Source: Caprimulgus europaeus
Taxonomy: Eukaryota > Chordata > Aves > Caprimulgiformes > Caprimulgidae
Assembly: GCA_907165065.1 (NCBI GenBank)
Contig: OU015530.1
Span: forward strand, 50,138,465-50,202,464
Length of the DNA: 64,000 nt
Direction of reading: 5' to 3'
Shown: positions 51,101 through 60,295 of the stretch, one piece after another
Layout of the letters: each line of letters begins with the position of its first letter
How positions within the stretch are numbered: position 1 is the first letter of the stretch
The notes under the pieces: generated by a model
What the model saw: the letters and a program-made list of their open reading frames with translations, nothing else
Database searches by the model: none
What the model was told of the DNA's origin: nothing
Translations under genes and position numbers: made by a program

Positions 51101-54100
51101 CAAAGGCATCCAGGAAGTCTTCACTTGTCATCAAGACACAGAAAATACTTCTCCTGATATCAGTGTTCATCCTCTGCTTACGAGCAAGCTCCATTATTTT
51201 TGAACTCACCTGAAAAAAACCAAAACGAATGCTATTTTCCTTAGGCTTGCTTTAAGAAAGTTATTTCTGTGCAGCCTTGAATAAAATAATTAATTAAGAT
51301 CTCCAGTAAACTATGAAGCACCCATCCAAAGGTCCTGAGCTTTTGTCCAGAGGCATAGGCGTCATCAGCAGCTTTTTCAACCAGGGAAATTGATTAGCAA
51401 ATCCACTTGTAAATCACTTACATAAGTTACTTTTGCAATTACACAGGATAAGAAAAAACAAGCTATACCATAACATTTATAGTAACAGATCTTATTAAGT
51501 GCTAAGTGCAACATTTTGAAAAATGTAAGAGCAGAATTTACAGTCCAACAGCTTAGCCTTACCAGGGTCACTGAAAGTTTTTTGAAATGAACTTATTTAC
51601 CTGTATGAAGAATAGTTAAAAGATCACAAACACTTGGATTTACCTTTCCTATATGCAGTTTTTGCTGAGTCTTGCTTTTTGTATCCTCAATCATTGGTGC
51701 TCCACTCCAGGATGACCCTACAATCCACCAGCGACCAACCTGATCAGCACTGAGGAGAGATTCCAGGGAGACACGGAGCTGAGTTTCTTTTCCAGAACCA
51801 CTGTTGTGGACCTTGAATAACAAAATACAAAAAGCCCCAAACCTTTTTTTAGTTGAAGCTTTTTTTTTTTTTCTAAAAAAAGAAAACAACAAATACTTTA
51901 ATTACTCCATAAAGGTCTTCACATGTTCCTCCCCAACCTTTAATTTCAGATAGCAACCTGAAAAGAATTTACAAGTTTCCCATATGCTCTAGTTCTCAAA
52001 TAGAAGAAGTTGCTTAAACCTATATTTAGAAGGTCTCATTTGTTTTTTTAAATTTAAAAAAGGAGATAATAAATTAAGAAGTAGCCATCTTCCAATCACA
52101 AAACTTGATTAGAATTCAGATTTGATGCTGACATTGAAAATCCGTTGCAGCATCTTACACTCCAGTCATGATTTTCCTATTGAACACTTGCAATCAAATA
52201 AAATGACATGACAAACTGGCTTTTGTACAGTTCAAACAACTAAAAGTTTAAATTCTTTAAACAACATAAGAATTTTCAGCAAAAGAGTCTAGAAGTATAC
52301 TAAGAGGACTGTGAAAACTTAAGACAGGAAATTCTACAGAAGTAGGTTACCTAGCTTATTTTTGCCCGGCCTATTATCATCAATGTGCACATCCTGCACT
52401 TACAAACCTCTGACGAATAAGATGCTCTAGGTGTTGTAGACAAGTGGTATCATTTTCAGGTTGGAGATACATGGACTCTAAAATCAGATTCAAGTCTTGT
52501 GAAAATAAATTAGTTCCAATTCAAAGAGACTACTCCTTTCATGCATTTTACACTGGGTTGTTCTAGACAAACTGCCCTTTCTGTGTCAAAAAAAAAAAAC
52601 AAAAAAGAAAGAAAAAACACCCAGGTTTGCAGAAGTGTTAAACTTCTCAAATAATTCTGATGAAGTTAGGAGAGGGTGCTTGCATCCAAAAATCTATGGA
52701 AAAAAGAACTTGTCATAATGACTCATTTCTTCTGCACAATCGTTAAACATCCCACAATCTCTTTTTCAAGTGTAAAACTTTGAGGCAAAGTCTTTGGCTA
52801 ACTACTACATCCTTTCCCAAACTGTTCTGCAGAAGGCTGTTTGACTGCTGACTTAACTTGGACACAGGATATAATACTTAATGATCTAAGAAGTTATTTT
52901 TGTCCACAAGAGTTTCAGACTGTTAAATGAATTAACATAGCCCACCAAGCTGACATAAAATACAAATAACTACTTCTGGTTTAAGAACAGCTACACTACA
53001 TATGTCAAGAAAGTTCTCACCAGTGTTCTTTGCAATTTACGGAGTTTTTCAACTGGTTCAGGATCATAACCAGGAATCTTGCGCATGTCATTGTTCCTCA
53101 GTGCCAACATAGTCTCTAGCATGAAACGAATCTATTGAGAAAAGAAATATTTCTGTGGATTATGTGCTGTAAGTTTATTGAATAAAGTAGAGAGTGTACT
53201 TTGAAATTACTATTCCATGAGAATAAGCAATTCAGCTGTCAATATACATCAAAATTTAGATTACACAAATATTCATAGAGAAGGATGTTCACTTTAACTC
53301 CTGTTATATTAATTTGTGTTTAAGCTTCAATTCAAAGCTTAATCTACTAAACACTATGACTCAGTGACCATAGTTTGAAGTGTACAAAGTATCACAAAAC
53401 AGAAGCATTGTCCATTGTATAAGACACGAAACAGGCCAAGTCTCACCCGTTACAAGCATTTTGGTGCCTGTGTCCTAAGAACAAATGGAGAAAGACAGAC
53501 AAGAAGAATGCAAATAACTGAATGCAACAAGTGAACGCTAATGTTAACTTAGACTCTAAATAGAGCATAGCAGAAAACATGCTGGTAAATTAACACATGT
53601 ATCCAAGTGCTTATTAAAGTCTATTCAGAACAGAAAATCTTCACAACACACACACACATACCCTAGTCTGATCCTGGAGTTTCTTCTCTGCTGTGTTTGC
53701 TTTCCTCTGGGCTTCAGTGATCAGTTCCTTCAAAGCCAATGCATCATCCTTTCTTAAGGAAAAGCCCACGTTCTTCAGTAGAAATAAAACCAACTCAATC
53801 TCTTTTTCAGTGAAAGCGCTAACGAGCTTTTTCAGAATGTCAAAGATCAGCAGGGAGTGAACCACATGGAAGTTATACAGATGAGCAATCAAGGCAAGCA
53901 GATTTTCACATTCTTTCCCTTCAGCATCACTTTTCCAGAGTTCATCAAATTTCTTCACCACAGCTTCCAAAAAGTGCGCACCAACCTGGCAATAGTTACA
54001 TTAACAGGGCGGGGGGAGAAGAAAACCAAACAAAAAATAATCTAGCAGTTAGCTCTAAGTAGATTTTACAGACATCTGTAAAAACATTCATTTTTGGGGC

Positions 54101-57100
54101 ACTGCCACTACTAATTTTAAAGAAGTATTTTTGCTCCTCTCAACCAATATAGATGTTCTACATTTACATATACAAATATCTCAGTTGTGTGACATTTTCT
54201 TAAAGTATATGTTATTTACACTTCATATATGCCACCCAGTTGCCTTTTAAAGTGTGTGCAAGAAAAGCAAATGTTATGAACTTACAGTACACATACATCA
54301 GAATTTGTTTACATAATTTTAATGGACACACATTAGCACCTTCCCAGCTGTCAGGCTAGCATGCTGTTACTGATAGTCATTCATCCAGTAAAAGCTGCAT
54401 GTCAAAAACCAAATGCATCACCGAGTTCAGCATTCCAGAATAAAATCCTTAACAGGAGGGTAAAAAATCATGTTGTAAAATAACTCTCAACATACCAAGT
54501 TTTCACAGTTGCTAAGCATGAGCTTAGGCTGATTTTGAAGTGGGGATAAGCCTTAGCCATTTGTCAGTGGTACAGTTGGGAAAGTAAACTTTGGAATCTC
54601 TGTATTTGTGAAGAGAGAATTGATGCTAAAGACTGGAATTAGAAATTACAGGTACGTAATGAACACATTACTACTAAACAAGATCCCTCCATTATTATGG
54701 TGCTAATATTTGATGATCATTCTTATGAAAACCAGAAGTCCCAGTAGCAGTGCTGACTTGCATTCCAAGCCTTGGCTAGCTTAGGTTTTAACTATGCAAT
54801 GATCATATTGCACAAATGTATAAACACAGTTACTGGAATCCCAACTTCTGCATTGCTCACACTAATCTTAAATGCAGCTGTGCTATCACACTTCTGTGTA
54901 AAGCACATTCTACATGTATTTGACAGAAAAAATAATGGGGCTTATATTTAAATATTACAGTCAGATTCGAAGATGCTGCATGACAGTAGTACAGAAGACA
55001 GTCTGGGTATCATCTATCTCTAGTACCTATTATTATATCTAAAACTTATTACTAAGTATTTTGCAAAATTTCAACTTCTAAAAAGATTGCATTTCTCTTC
55101 TTCAAACAGCACAGTAATATTACATTATATTTGCAGTCAGAATTGCCTTTCAAGCAGCAAAGAGGAACAAAAAACAGATTAATGGCAAGGCTGCATGGAG
55201 AAAGCTGCTGGAATTGCATCCATCTGATATTTAATATGTTTTCAGACAAAGCATTCAGGTCACTATATGACAAACTGAAGAACCTGCATTAATATATCTT
55301 TTGCATTGAGATGCAGAAAGAAAATGTAACTTGACGGAAACATGGTGCTGGAACATCTCAGTTTCCTAAGAGACATTTCACTGAAATTATCCAAAATCTT
55401 CCCTTTCACATCAGTAGTTTCAGCTTCTTAACAGTAAACAAGATGTATTTATCTCAATCATGCATCAAGTTTAAAAACACAAAAAAACCCTCCAGAAAGT
55501 TTGCCATGTTTTTTGAAGGTTTTTTTATATTCTGGAATAATTTATGTACCTGGTTAATTCCACTGATGATGTGCATGATTTGGCTTAAAAAAAGGACTTT
55601 TTACACCAATATAAAAGGATTTTTGTCACTGCAGTGCTTTCCTTACCTGGATACACAGCATTCACCAATACCCTCATATTCTCAAGAGAACAGAAATGGA
55701 TTTTAAAGAGGAGAAAACTCTCTTAAAAAAAATCAGTTTTATGGATGCAGAAAGATTTTGAGGAAAAAACCTGATGCTTTATTAGTGACCAGTAGAAACT
55801 CATGGAGGAAATAATCAGATAAAGCAACAGACTTGGTCCCTTTCCCTAGCGGACACCTAGCTAATAAGCTACAAATACTGATGAAATCCAACTAGAGATG
55901 CTTCTTAATGATACACAATCAAAAATTAAAAGGTAATTCAAACAAAATATAAAGGAAGACACTCTATAATACGCATTATTAAACAAAATTAGTCCCAACC
56001 ATAAGAATTACCTCAATTCCGACATTATGATGAAGAATGCTGACCAAAAGAACATGCTCCATCAGCAATCTTGGAGGCATGGCAACTGCAGTAACACAGG
56101 CATTCATGAGAATATCTGTCAGAGTTTCATTCATGTCCTTTCTGCTGTTGGCCATGTAGAGCTCCTCCATCTGTCCACTAATGGAGGACAAATTCGGTTC
56201 ACTCAACCTATTGAGAAACAAAATCCAGTGTTCACTTTTTCTTCTCTTTACACAGTTCCACAATTTTCAGTTTACTCAATAACCTATTCTTTTTAGAGAA
56301 ACTAGGTTGGCTTAAGAATAAAGACTTAAAAGATGACTGGAAGAGACCTTTTGTATTTTGCTGTGTTCATTAAACTAGAAAAAAAAAAAACAACATATGT
56401 TTAATTCTGGGGTTTTCTTGCAAAACAGATTAGCAGCAGTATTTACAAAGCACTATCAATGCGCCTATCGTCACACTGAACAGACTTATTACAAAAAAAG
56501 ACTTTGTTCTTAGCAGTTGAAACTATGGCCTATCACAATCTTTGGAGAAATTAATTATGAAAATACCTCTTACTTTTTTCTAACATATAAGGTATATAAA
56601 ATTCTAAATGACTGAACAAACTGCATACTGTAGTTTTCATTTTACAAATAGCATCAATAAAATAAAATGCCAATATTTTTTTTATTTTAAAATTGATGAG
56701 CGTTAATTATTTTTTCTCTTCTTCAGTACTTTAAGCTATGAAGTGTTGCTCCTCCTCAGTTGTAGTCTTACAGAAATTTAACTTTATTTAAATAAAAAAA
56801 GAAAAACATGCTTTCTAGGGGGGGGGAGTTATAACTCCCACTTTATTTTTTTTTTTTTACAGGCATAATCCCAACTGATACTTAGTGAATTATGCCAAGC
56901 ACTTGCAGGCAAGTGCTGTGTGGAATTCAGCCCAATCTTAAATTTATTTTCTAGATTTTTCAACTTCTATAATGACCAACTTTGAAGAATTTATATCAAC
57001 AAAGACAATTATTATTAAGGATAGCAGACATGACTGCCAACGTAAAAGCAGTCTATGAAGAGAAAAGTCACATCCTTGTCACTTTTCTTTGAATGATGAG

Positions 57101-59453
57101 CACTGTCACACTGACTCAGAAAGATTAATGATTTTCCTTATCACATTACCTATTAATGAGACCATTCACCATTTTCTTCAGTCTTCTCAATTCTTCTCTT
57201 TTCTTGTCATCTAGTGTCTCCTGAGCTTTCCTTACTTGAGGGGGAACATACTTCGTAGCACTGTGATTATGACTCTTACCAGGAAAAGAATAAAGTAAGA
57301 TACCAAATGAGACTAGTATCTTAAATATTTGATCACAAATATACATTTCTATTTAAGATAAATACACCAAAATTTTAGTTAAGTATATATTTTATAATCT
57401 AATAACTAATGCCAAAGGAACAACTTCATGCAGAAAAGACGCATGCAACAAGTTACGGCGTATGACCAACTTGACGGCAGCAAAACCCCTCTTCCTTTTA
57501 GATTATTATTTCTTTAAGTTATTGTTATTAAAACCTGATATCTTAGGTCTTGGTTTTATCAGCTGCAAATGTACTATTAGTATAAGTTAGTGCCATGCAG
57601 GTTAAATGATCCGTCTGGCTGCCTCTCCTCTGCCCATGCTACAAGGCATAACACGGGCAGAACCTCTGGGGTCATCCAGAATCATAGAATGGGTTGGGTT
57701 GGAAAGGACCCTAAAGATCACCTAGTTCCACTCCTCTGCTGTGGACAGGGTTGCCAGTCTCTAGATCAGGCTGCCAAGGGCCCCATCCAACCTGGCCTTG
57801 AATGTCTCCAGGGATGGGGCATCCACAGCTTCTCTGGGCAACCTGTGCCAGTGCCTCACCACCCTCTGGCTGAAAAATTTCCTCCTAATATCTAACCTAA
57901 ATCTCCCCTCTCTTAGTTTAGTGTCCTATCACTATCTGCCCATGTAAAAAGTTGCTTTCCCTCCTGTTTATGAACTCCCTTCAAGTACTGGAAGGCTGCA
58001 ATGAGATGCCCCTGGAGTCTTCTCTTCTCTAAGCTAAACAAGCCCAGCTCCCTCAACCTTTCTCCATAAGAGAGGTGCTCCAGTCCTCAGATCATCTTCT
58101 TGGCTCTTCAGTTTGCAACATATACTAATGTTAACAGAATCTCTCTTTGCTCATTGTGGAAGGGCTCAGTCATGTTCTTAAACTCTAAAGCTGAGGTAGT
58201 TCCTTTTATTTGCTGATCTCGCCTACAGAGACAAGACCACATGCCTCGTGCTTTAAGGTGTTACCTGCCAGCACCCAGGTTTGGGGGAACCCAACCCCCC
58301 ACGGCGAACAGCTGTCCCTAGGGCTCGGCAGGCCTCTGCAGCCACTGTTGCTGGTGCTGTTTTGACCCATGACAACACTCTGCACGGCCTGACCAGGCAG
58401 CAAACACCTTGTGCTTTACACAGGTCATGTCAACTCTGCTTTAGCTTCAGGTTGTGGCACATGCTTACAGAGGCAGGCTGGCATTAGCCGAGGCGAACAT
58501 CCTACCTCCTCCTTCTCCTCCTCCTCCTCGCCCGGGGGCTCGCTGGCCTCGGGCACCCCGCCGTCCTCAGGCATCCCGCCATCCTCGGGGATCGAGGACG
58601 AGCTCTCGCTCTCCCACTGTCCTTCGACATCATCCCCCTCCGAGGAGTCCGAGGCGTCCGCTGGCTCGTCCTCGTCCTCCTCCCGCGGCCCCGGCTGTCC
58701 CACTCGCGGCGCCGGTGGGGCGGCCGCCTCCTCCTCCTCGTCGCTGGTCTCGCACAGCCTGCTGAGCCCGTCCCGGGTGCCCAGGGCGCCCAGCACGTAG
58801 CCCAGCCCGTCCCGCAGGAAGCTCTGCGGCACCCTCTCCTCCGCGCCCCCCTCCTGCTTCTTACGGCGCTTGCCGAGCCCCAGCCGCCGCTCCAGCCGCC
58901 GGATCTCCTTCTCCTCCTCCTCGTTGGCCGCCAGCAGGGCCCGCTTCCGCGCCGAGGCGGTGGCGGGGAGCACTGCGCGGGGTGCCGATGGCCGCGCCGC
59001 TTGCTGCTGCCGCGGCTGCCCCGGCCGCTGCTTTCCGATGGCGGCGGGAGAGGCCGGGGCTCTGGGGCAGGCGGCAGGAGCCGGCTTGGCCGGGACTGGC
59101 TTGCTCGGGGCCGGCTTGGTAGGAGCCGACTTGTCCGGGGCTGGCTTGCTCGGGGCCGGCTTCGCAGAAGCCGGCTTGGCAGGGGCGGCGGGGGCCTCCA
59201 CCGGCTCCCCGCGTTGGAGGCGGCGGCGGCGGCTCCGCTTGAGTCTGCGCTTCTCCTTCCTCGCCTCCCGCCGGCTCCTGCCTTTCTTCCTCTCCGAGTC
59301 CCTCAGCAGGGGCAGCGGCGGCTGGTCGCCGGCTGCCTGCACGAACTCCTGCACCGCATGCCGCAGCCTGTCCAGTTTCCCGGCGCGACGAGCGCGGGCG
59401 GCCGCTGGCCGCTTCATCTTCCCGGCAGCCACGCCGTGCTTGGGCGCCGCCAT
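44998..59453 (-). CDS. NOM1: NOM1, nucleolar protein with MIF4G domain 1 (gene-level, 11 coding exons)
   Basis: Vertebrate counterpart of yeast Sgd1. The family acts in the nucleolus in 40S/18S rRNA biogenesis with an eIF4A-type helicase, and mammalian NOM1 brings protein phosphatase 1 there. Eleven GT-AG exons join in consistent phase to 848 residues plus TAG (human about 860). Order: basic N-terminus (K/R-rich 54-82), Lys-Pro-Ala repeats (about 90-125), conserved [20 protein letters not shown] (169-188) and [17 protein letters not shown] (208-224), acidic/Ser-rich stretch (235-316), MIF4G from about 350 to 550 ([16 protein letters not shown]), linker [17 protein letters not shown]3 from about 635 to 755 ([23 protein letters not shown]), Lys-rich C-terminus. 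No frameshift or premature stop was found. The gene converges on MNX1. Confidence 0.96.
45176..46179 (-). other. NOM1: NOM1 intron 10
   Basis: 1004 bp. Holds an old CR1 tail at 45560-45722; otherwise unremarkable. Confidence 0.85.
45560..45722 (-). mobile_element. Old CR1 LINE 3' fragment in NOM1 intron 10
   Basis: Diverged but recognisable in reverse: aatcacggaacaatttaagt, gtctgacctcctgtttaaag, tggactaacactcaagtgtg, gtttgctcagaatcttatcc, atctccaagcatgaagattt, cagcctctcacaa. These match successive blocks of the CR1 3' end. The terminal repeat is lost. Confidence 0.7.
46180..46289 (-). CDS. NOM1: NOM1 coding exon 10 (MA3 end)
   Basis: 110 bp, residues 754-789 plus two bases of codon 790: [20 protein letters not shown] then [16 protein letters not shown]. 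Contains KVRF (764-767), which fits the PP1-docking RVxF pattern, although it lies in a folded helical region. Donor gtaagt (46179). Confidence 0.95.
47012..47143 (-). CDS. NOM1: NOM1 coding exon 9
   Basis: 132 bp, residues 710-753: [20 protein letters not shown] then [20 protein letters not shown]. Phase 0 at both ends. Acceptor cacctag; donor gttggt (47011), a weaker donor than the gene's others. Confidence 0.95.
47496..47628 (-). CDS. NOM1: NOM1 coding exon 8
   Basis: 133 bp, completes Gly665 and encodes 666-709: [44 protein letters not shown]. Acceptor aattttag, donor gtgaag (47495). Confidence 0.96.
47629..51087 (-). other. NOM1: NOM1 intron 7 (largest intron)
   Basis: 3459 bp of AT-rich unique sequence. 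No repeat family, tRNA or convincing snoRNA recognised. Short plus-strand frames (for example 49865-50086) lack support. Confidence 0.8.
51088..51209 (-). CDS. NOM1: NOM1 coding exon 7 (MA3 start)
   Basis: 122 bp, residues 625-664 plus two bases of codon 665: [20 protein letters not shown] then [20 protein letters not shown]. Acceptor tttttttcag, donor gtaagt (51087). Confidence 0.96.
51644..51811 (-). CDS. NOM1: NOM1 coding exon 6 (linker)
   Basis: 168 bp, residues 569-624: [20 protein letters not shown] and [19 protein letters not shown]. This Trp-rich linker between MIF4G and MA3 is a hallmark of the family. Acceptor ttcaag, donor gtaaat (51643). Confidence 0.96.
51812..53020 (-). other. 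NOM1: NOM1 intron 5
   Basis: 1209 bp, AT-rich, with an A-rich run near 52590-52617. No recognised element. Confidence 0.85.
53021..53131 (-). CDS. NOM1: NOM1 coding exon 5 (MIF4G end)
   Basis: 111 bp, residues 532-568: [20 protein letters not shown] and [16 protein letters not shown]. Acceptor ctcaatag; donor gtgaga (53020). Phase 0 at both ends. Confidence 0.96.
53642..53660. repeat. (CA)n microsatellite at the NOM1 exon 4 donor
   Basis: On the coding strand this is GTATGTGTGTGTGTTGTG: the 5' splice site is the first unit of a short TG repeat. Repeat-length change could alter donor context or TG-binding proteins. Confidence 0.85.
53662..53985 (-). CDS. NOM1: NOM1 coding exon 4 (MIF4G core)
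   Basis: 324 bp, residues 424-531, phase 0 at both ends. Encodes [40 protein letters not shown] and [20 protein letters not shown], ending QDQTR. The donor gtatgt at 53661 runs straight into a TG dinucleotide repeat. Confidence 0.96.
53986..56011 (-). other. NOM1: NOM1 intron 3
   Basis: 2026 bp, AT-rich, with no recognised repeat or RNA gene. Confidence 0.85.
56012..56207 (-). CDS. NOM1: NOM1 coding exon 3 (MIF4G start)
   Basis: 196 bp, completes Arg358 and encodes 359-423: [20 protein letters not shown] then [15 protein letters not shown] and [15 protein letters not shown]. Acceptor ctcaatag, donor gtaatt (56011). These are the first helical repeats of MIF4G. Confidence 0.96.
57150..57274 (-). 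CDS. NOM1: NOM1 coding exon 2
   Basis: 125 bp, residues 317-357 plus two bases of codon 358. Encodes [20 protein letters not shown] and [18 protein letters not shown], the lead-in to the MIF4G domain. Donor gtaatg at 57149. Confidence 0.93.
57275..58505 (-). other. NOM1: NOM1 intron 1
   Basis: 1231 bp; donor gtagga, acceptor ggtaag, with a pyrimidine-rich tract (ttactttattcttttcct). It contains a CR1 tail at 57676-58110. The AAG acceptor is less common than CAG or TAG but is the only one keeping phase 0 into [12 protein letters not shown]. Confidence 0.85.
57676..58110 (-). mobile_element. CR1 LINE 3' fragment in NOM1 intron 1
   Basis: The plus strand reads the CR1 3' end in reverse: agaatcatagaatggg, ttggaaaggaccctaaagat, cacctagttcca, ggccttgaatgtctccaggg, accctctggctgaaaaattt, gccaagaagat. 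About 430 bp, minus orientation (same as NOM1). It has a well-preserved terminal ATTCTATGATTCT and is younger-looking than the other copies here. Confidence 0.93.
58506..59453 (-). CDS. NOM1: NOM1 coding exon 1
   Basis: 948 bp, residues 1-316, phase 0 at the end. It starts [16 protein letters not shown] and ends in a Glu/Lys run before donor gtagga (58505). GC-rich; with its promoter it forms a CpG island at about 58500-59600. Translation would stop 26 codons into intron 1 if the donor were skipped. Confidence 0.95.
59081..59185 (-). repeat. NOM1: Coding 15-bp minisatellite in NOM1 exon 1 (7 units)
   Basis: The plus-strand core c(c/t)gg/acttg recurs every 15 bp at 59081, 59096, 59111, 59126, 59141, 59156 and 59171. 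It encodes a Lys-Pro-Ala-Pro-X pentapeptide array ([20 protein letters not shown]), disordered and positively charged. Copy number is likely to vary between birds. Confidence 0.9.
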
Positions 59454-59505
59454 CTTTAGGACGAGCCGCCCTTCCTCTTCCGCCGCGCAGCCGCCATTTC
59501 GGGCA
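59446..59505 (-). promoter_or_regulatory. NOM1: NOM1 start region: TISU/YY1-like ATGGCGGC motifs and 13-codon uORF
   Basis: The NOM1 start sits in AAAGATGGCGGC (ATG at 59453-59451), one base from the TISU consensus SAASATGGCGGC and a good YY1 site. A second ATGGCGGC lies 44 bp upstream (ATG at 59497) and opens a 13-codon uORF (MAAARRKRKGGSS) whose TAA ends at 59456, two bases before the main ATG. Whether the uORF is in the mRNA depends on the unmapped start site. Confidence 0.65.
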
Positions 59506-59864
59506 GCAGCGCCCCCTTCTGGCCGGTGGCGGCGGGGCGGCCCTTCAGGCGGTTACCACTCTGACGGGAGGTTCCCAGCGGGCTGCAGCTCGCTGGAAAC
59601 CCGCACCAATACCGATAAATCCGTAGAGATCCTCTATTTTTGTAATATGTGTTTAAGAAAATGTGAGGCTTGTCCCTCTTTTTACAGAAGGGACTGGAGC
59701 AATTCGTCCCTCGTGGCCCTGGCTGCAATCACAAGGCCCTAATGCCCACTGCACTCCAGGCTCTCGCTAAGGTCTCTGGAGGCTGCAGGAGCCAGGGGAC
59801 ACCAGCACCCCGGGCCTCTCCTCCACCTGCCCAGCTCCCCGTTTTCAGCCTCTTCCAACCCTGC
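59454..59864 (-). promoter_or_regulatory. NOM1: NOM1 promoter region
   Basis: The GC-rich, TATA-less CpG island continues to about 59600, then gives way to ordinary sequence before the LTR. No coding sequence. A housekeeping-type promoter is expected close to the ATG. Confidence 0.5.
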
Positions 59865-60295
59865 TGTGAGAAACGAGCAATCAGTTGCTTTAAAGGACTC
59901 TGGGCAGACTCTTCAGTGAGGCACTTTTATTAGACGCTCTTGCAAGAGCGGGTGTCCTCACTAATAGGAACACACTGCCAGAGTGACACACAAATTTTCA
60001 TACCCTCTTTATACTGCATAGTTCCTCGTTTCCCTGTTGGTGAGGTACTCCCAGGTTTACAGCCTAGCCGATACACCTGTGAAGTCCTGCTGGCGTTTAA
60101 ATTTCCCACCACTCTTTTTTAATCTTCCACCCCCTTTTTATTGTGTGTTTGGTTTTTTTTCTCCTTTTTATAATAAGAAGCTAGGCAGTTCCTCAGCAGC
60201 ACACCCTTATCTCTAGCCACAGATGGCTTCCTTATTTCCTGCCAAGTCACCCTTGTGTTGCAGGAGCTGAGCCCTCCTAGCTGCGAGGACAACAT
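59865..60295 (-). mobile_element. Probable solitary endogenous-retrovirus LTR, upstream of NOM1
   Basis: Read on the minus strand, this segment runs from about tgttgtcctcgcagc (60295) to gctcgtttctcaca (59865). It has LTR order: U3-like sequence, TATAAAG at 60013-60007, about 75 bp later AATAAA (59931-59926), then a short U5-like end in CA. A 16-bp palindrome (CGCTCTTGCAAGAGCG, 59935-59950) lies between TATA and the poly(A) signal. No viral coding sequence is adjacent and no clear target-site duplication was found, so both limits are approximate. It is in sense with NOM1. Confidence 0.5.

Noticed and set aside
58870..59742. 290-codon plus-strand frame opposite NOM1 exon 1
   Set aside because: Antisense shadow of the in-phase, conserved NOM1 exon; translation is Ala/Gly/Arg low-complexity.
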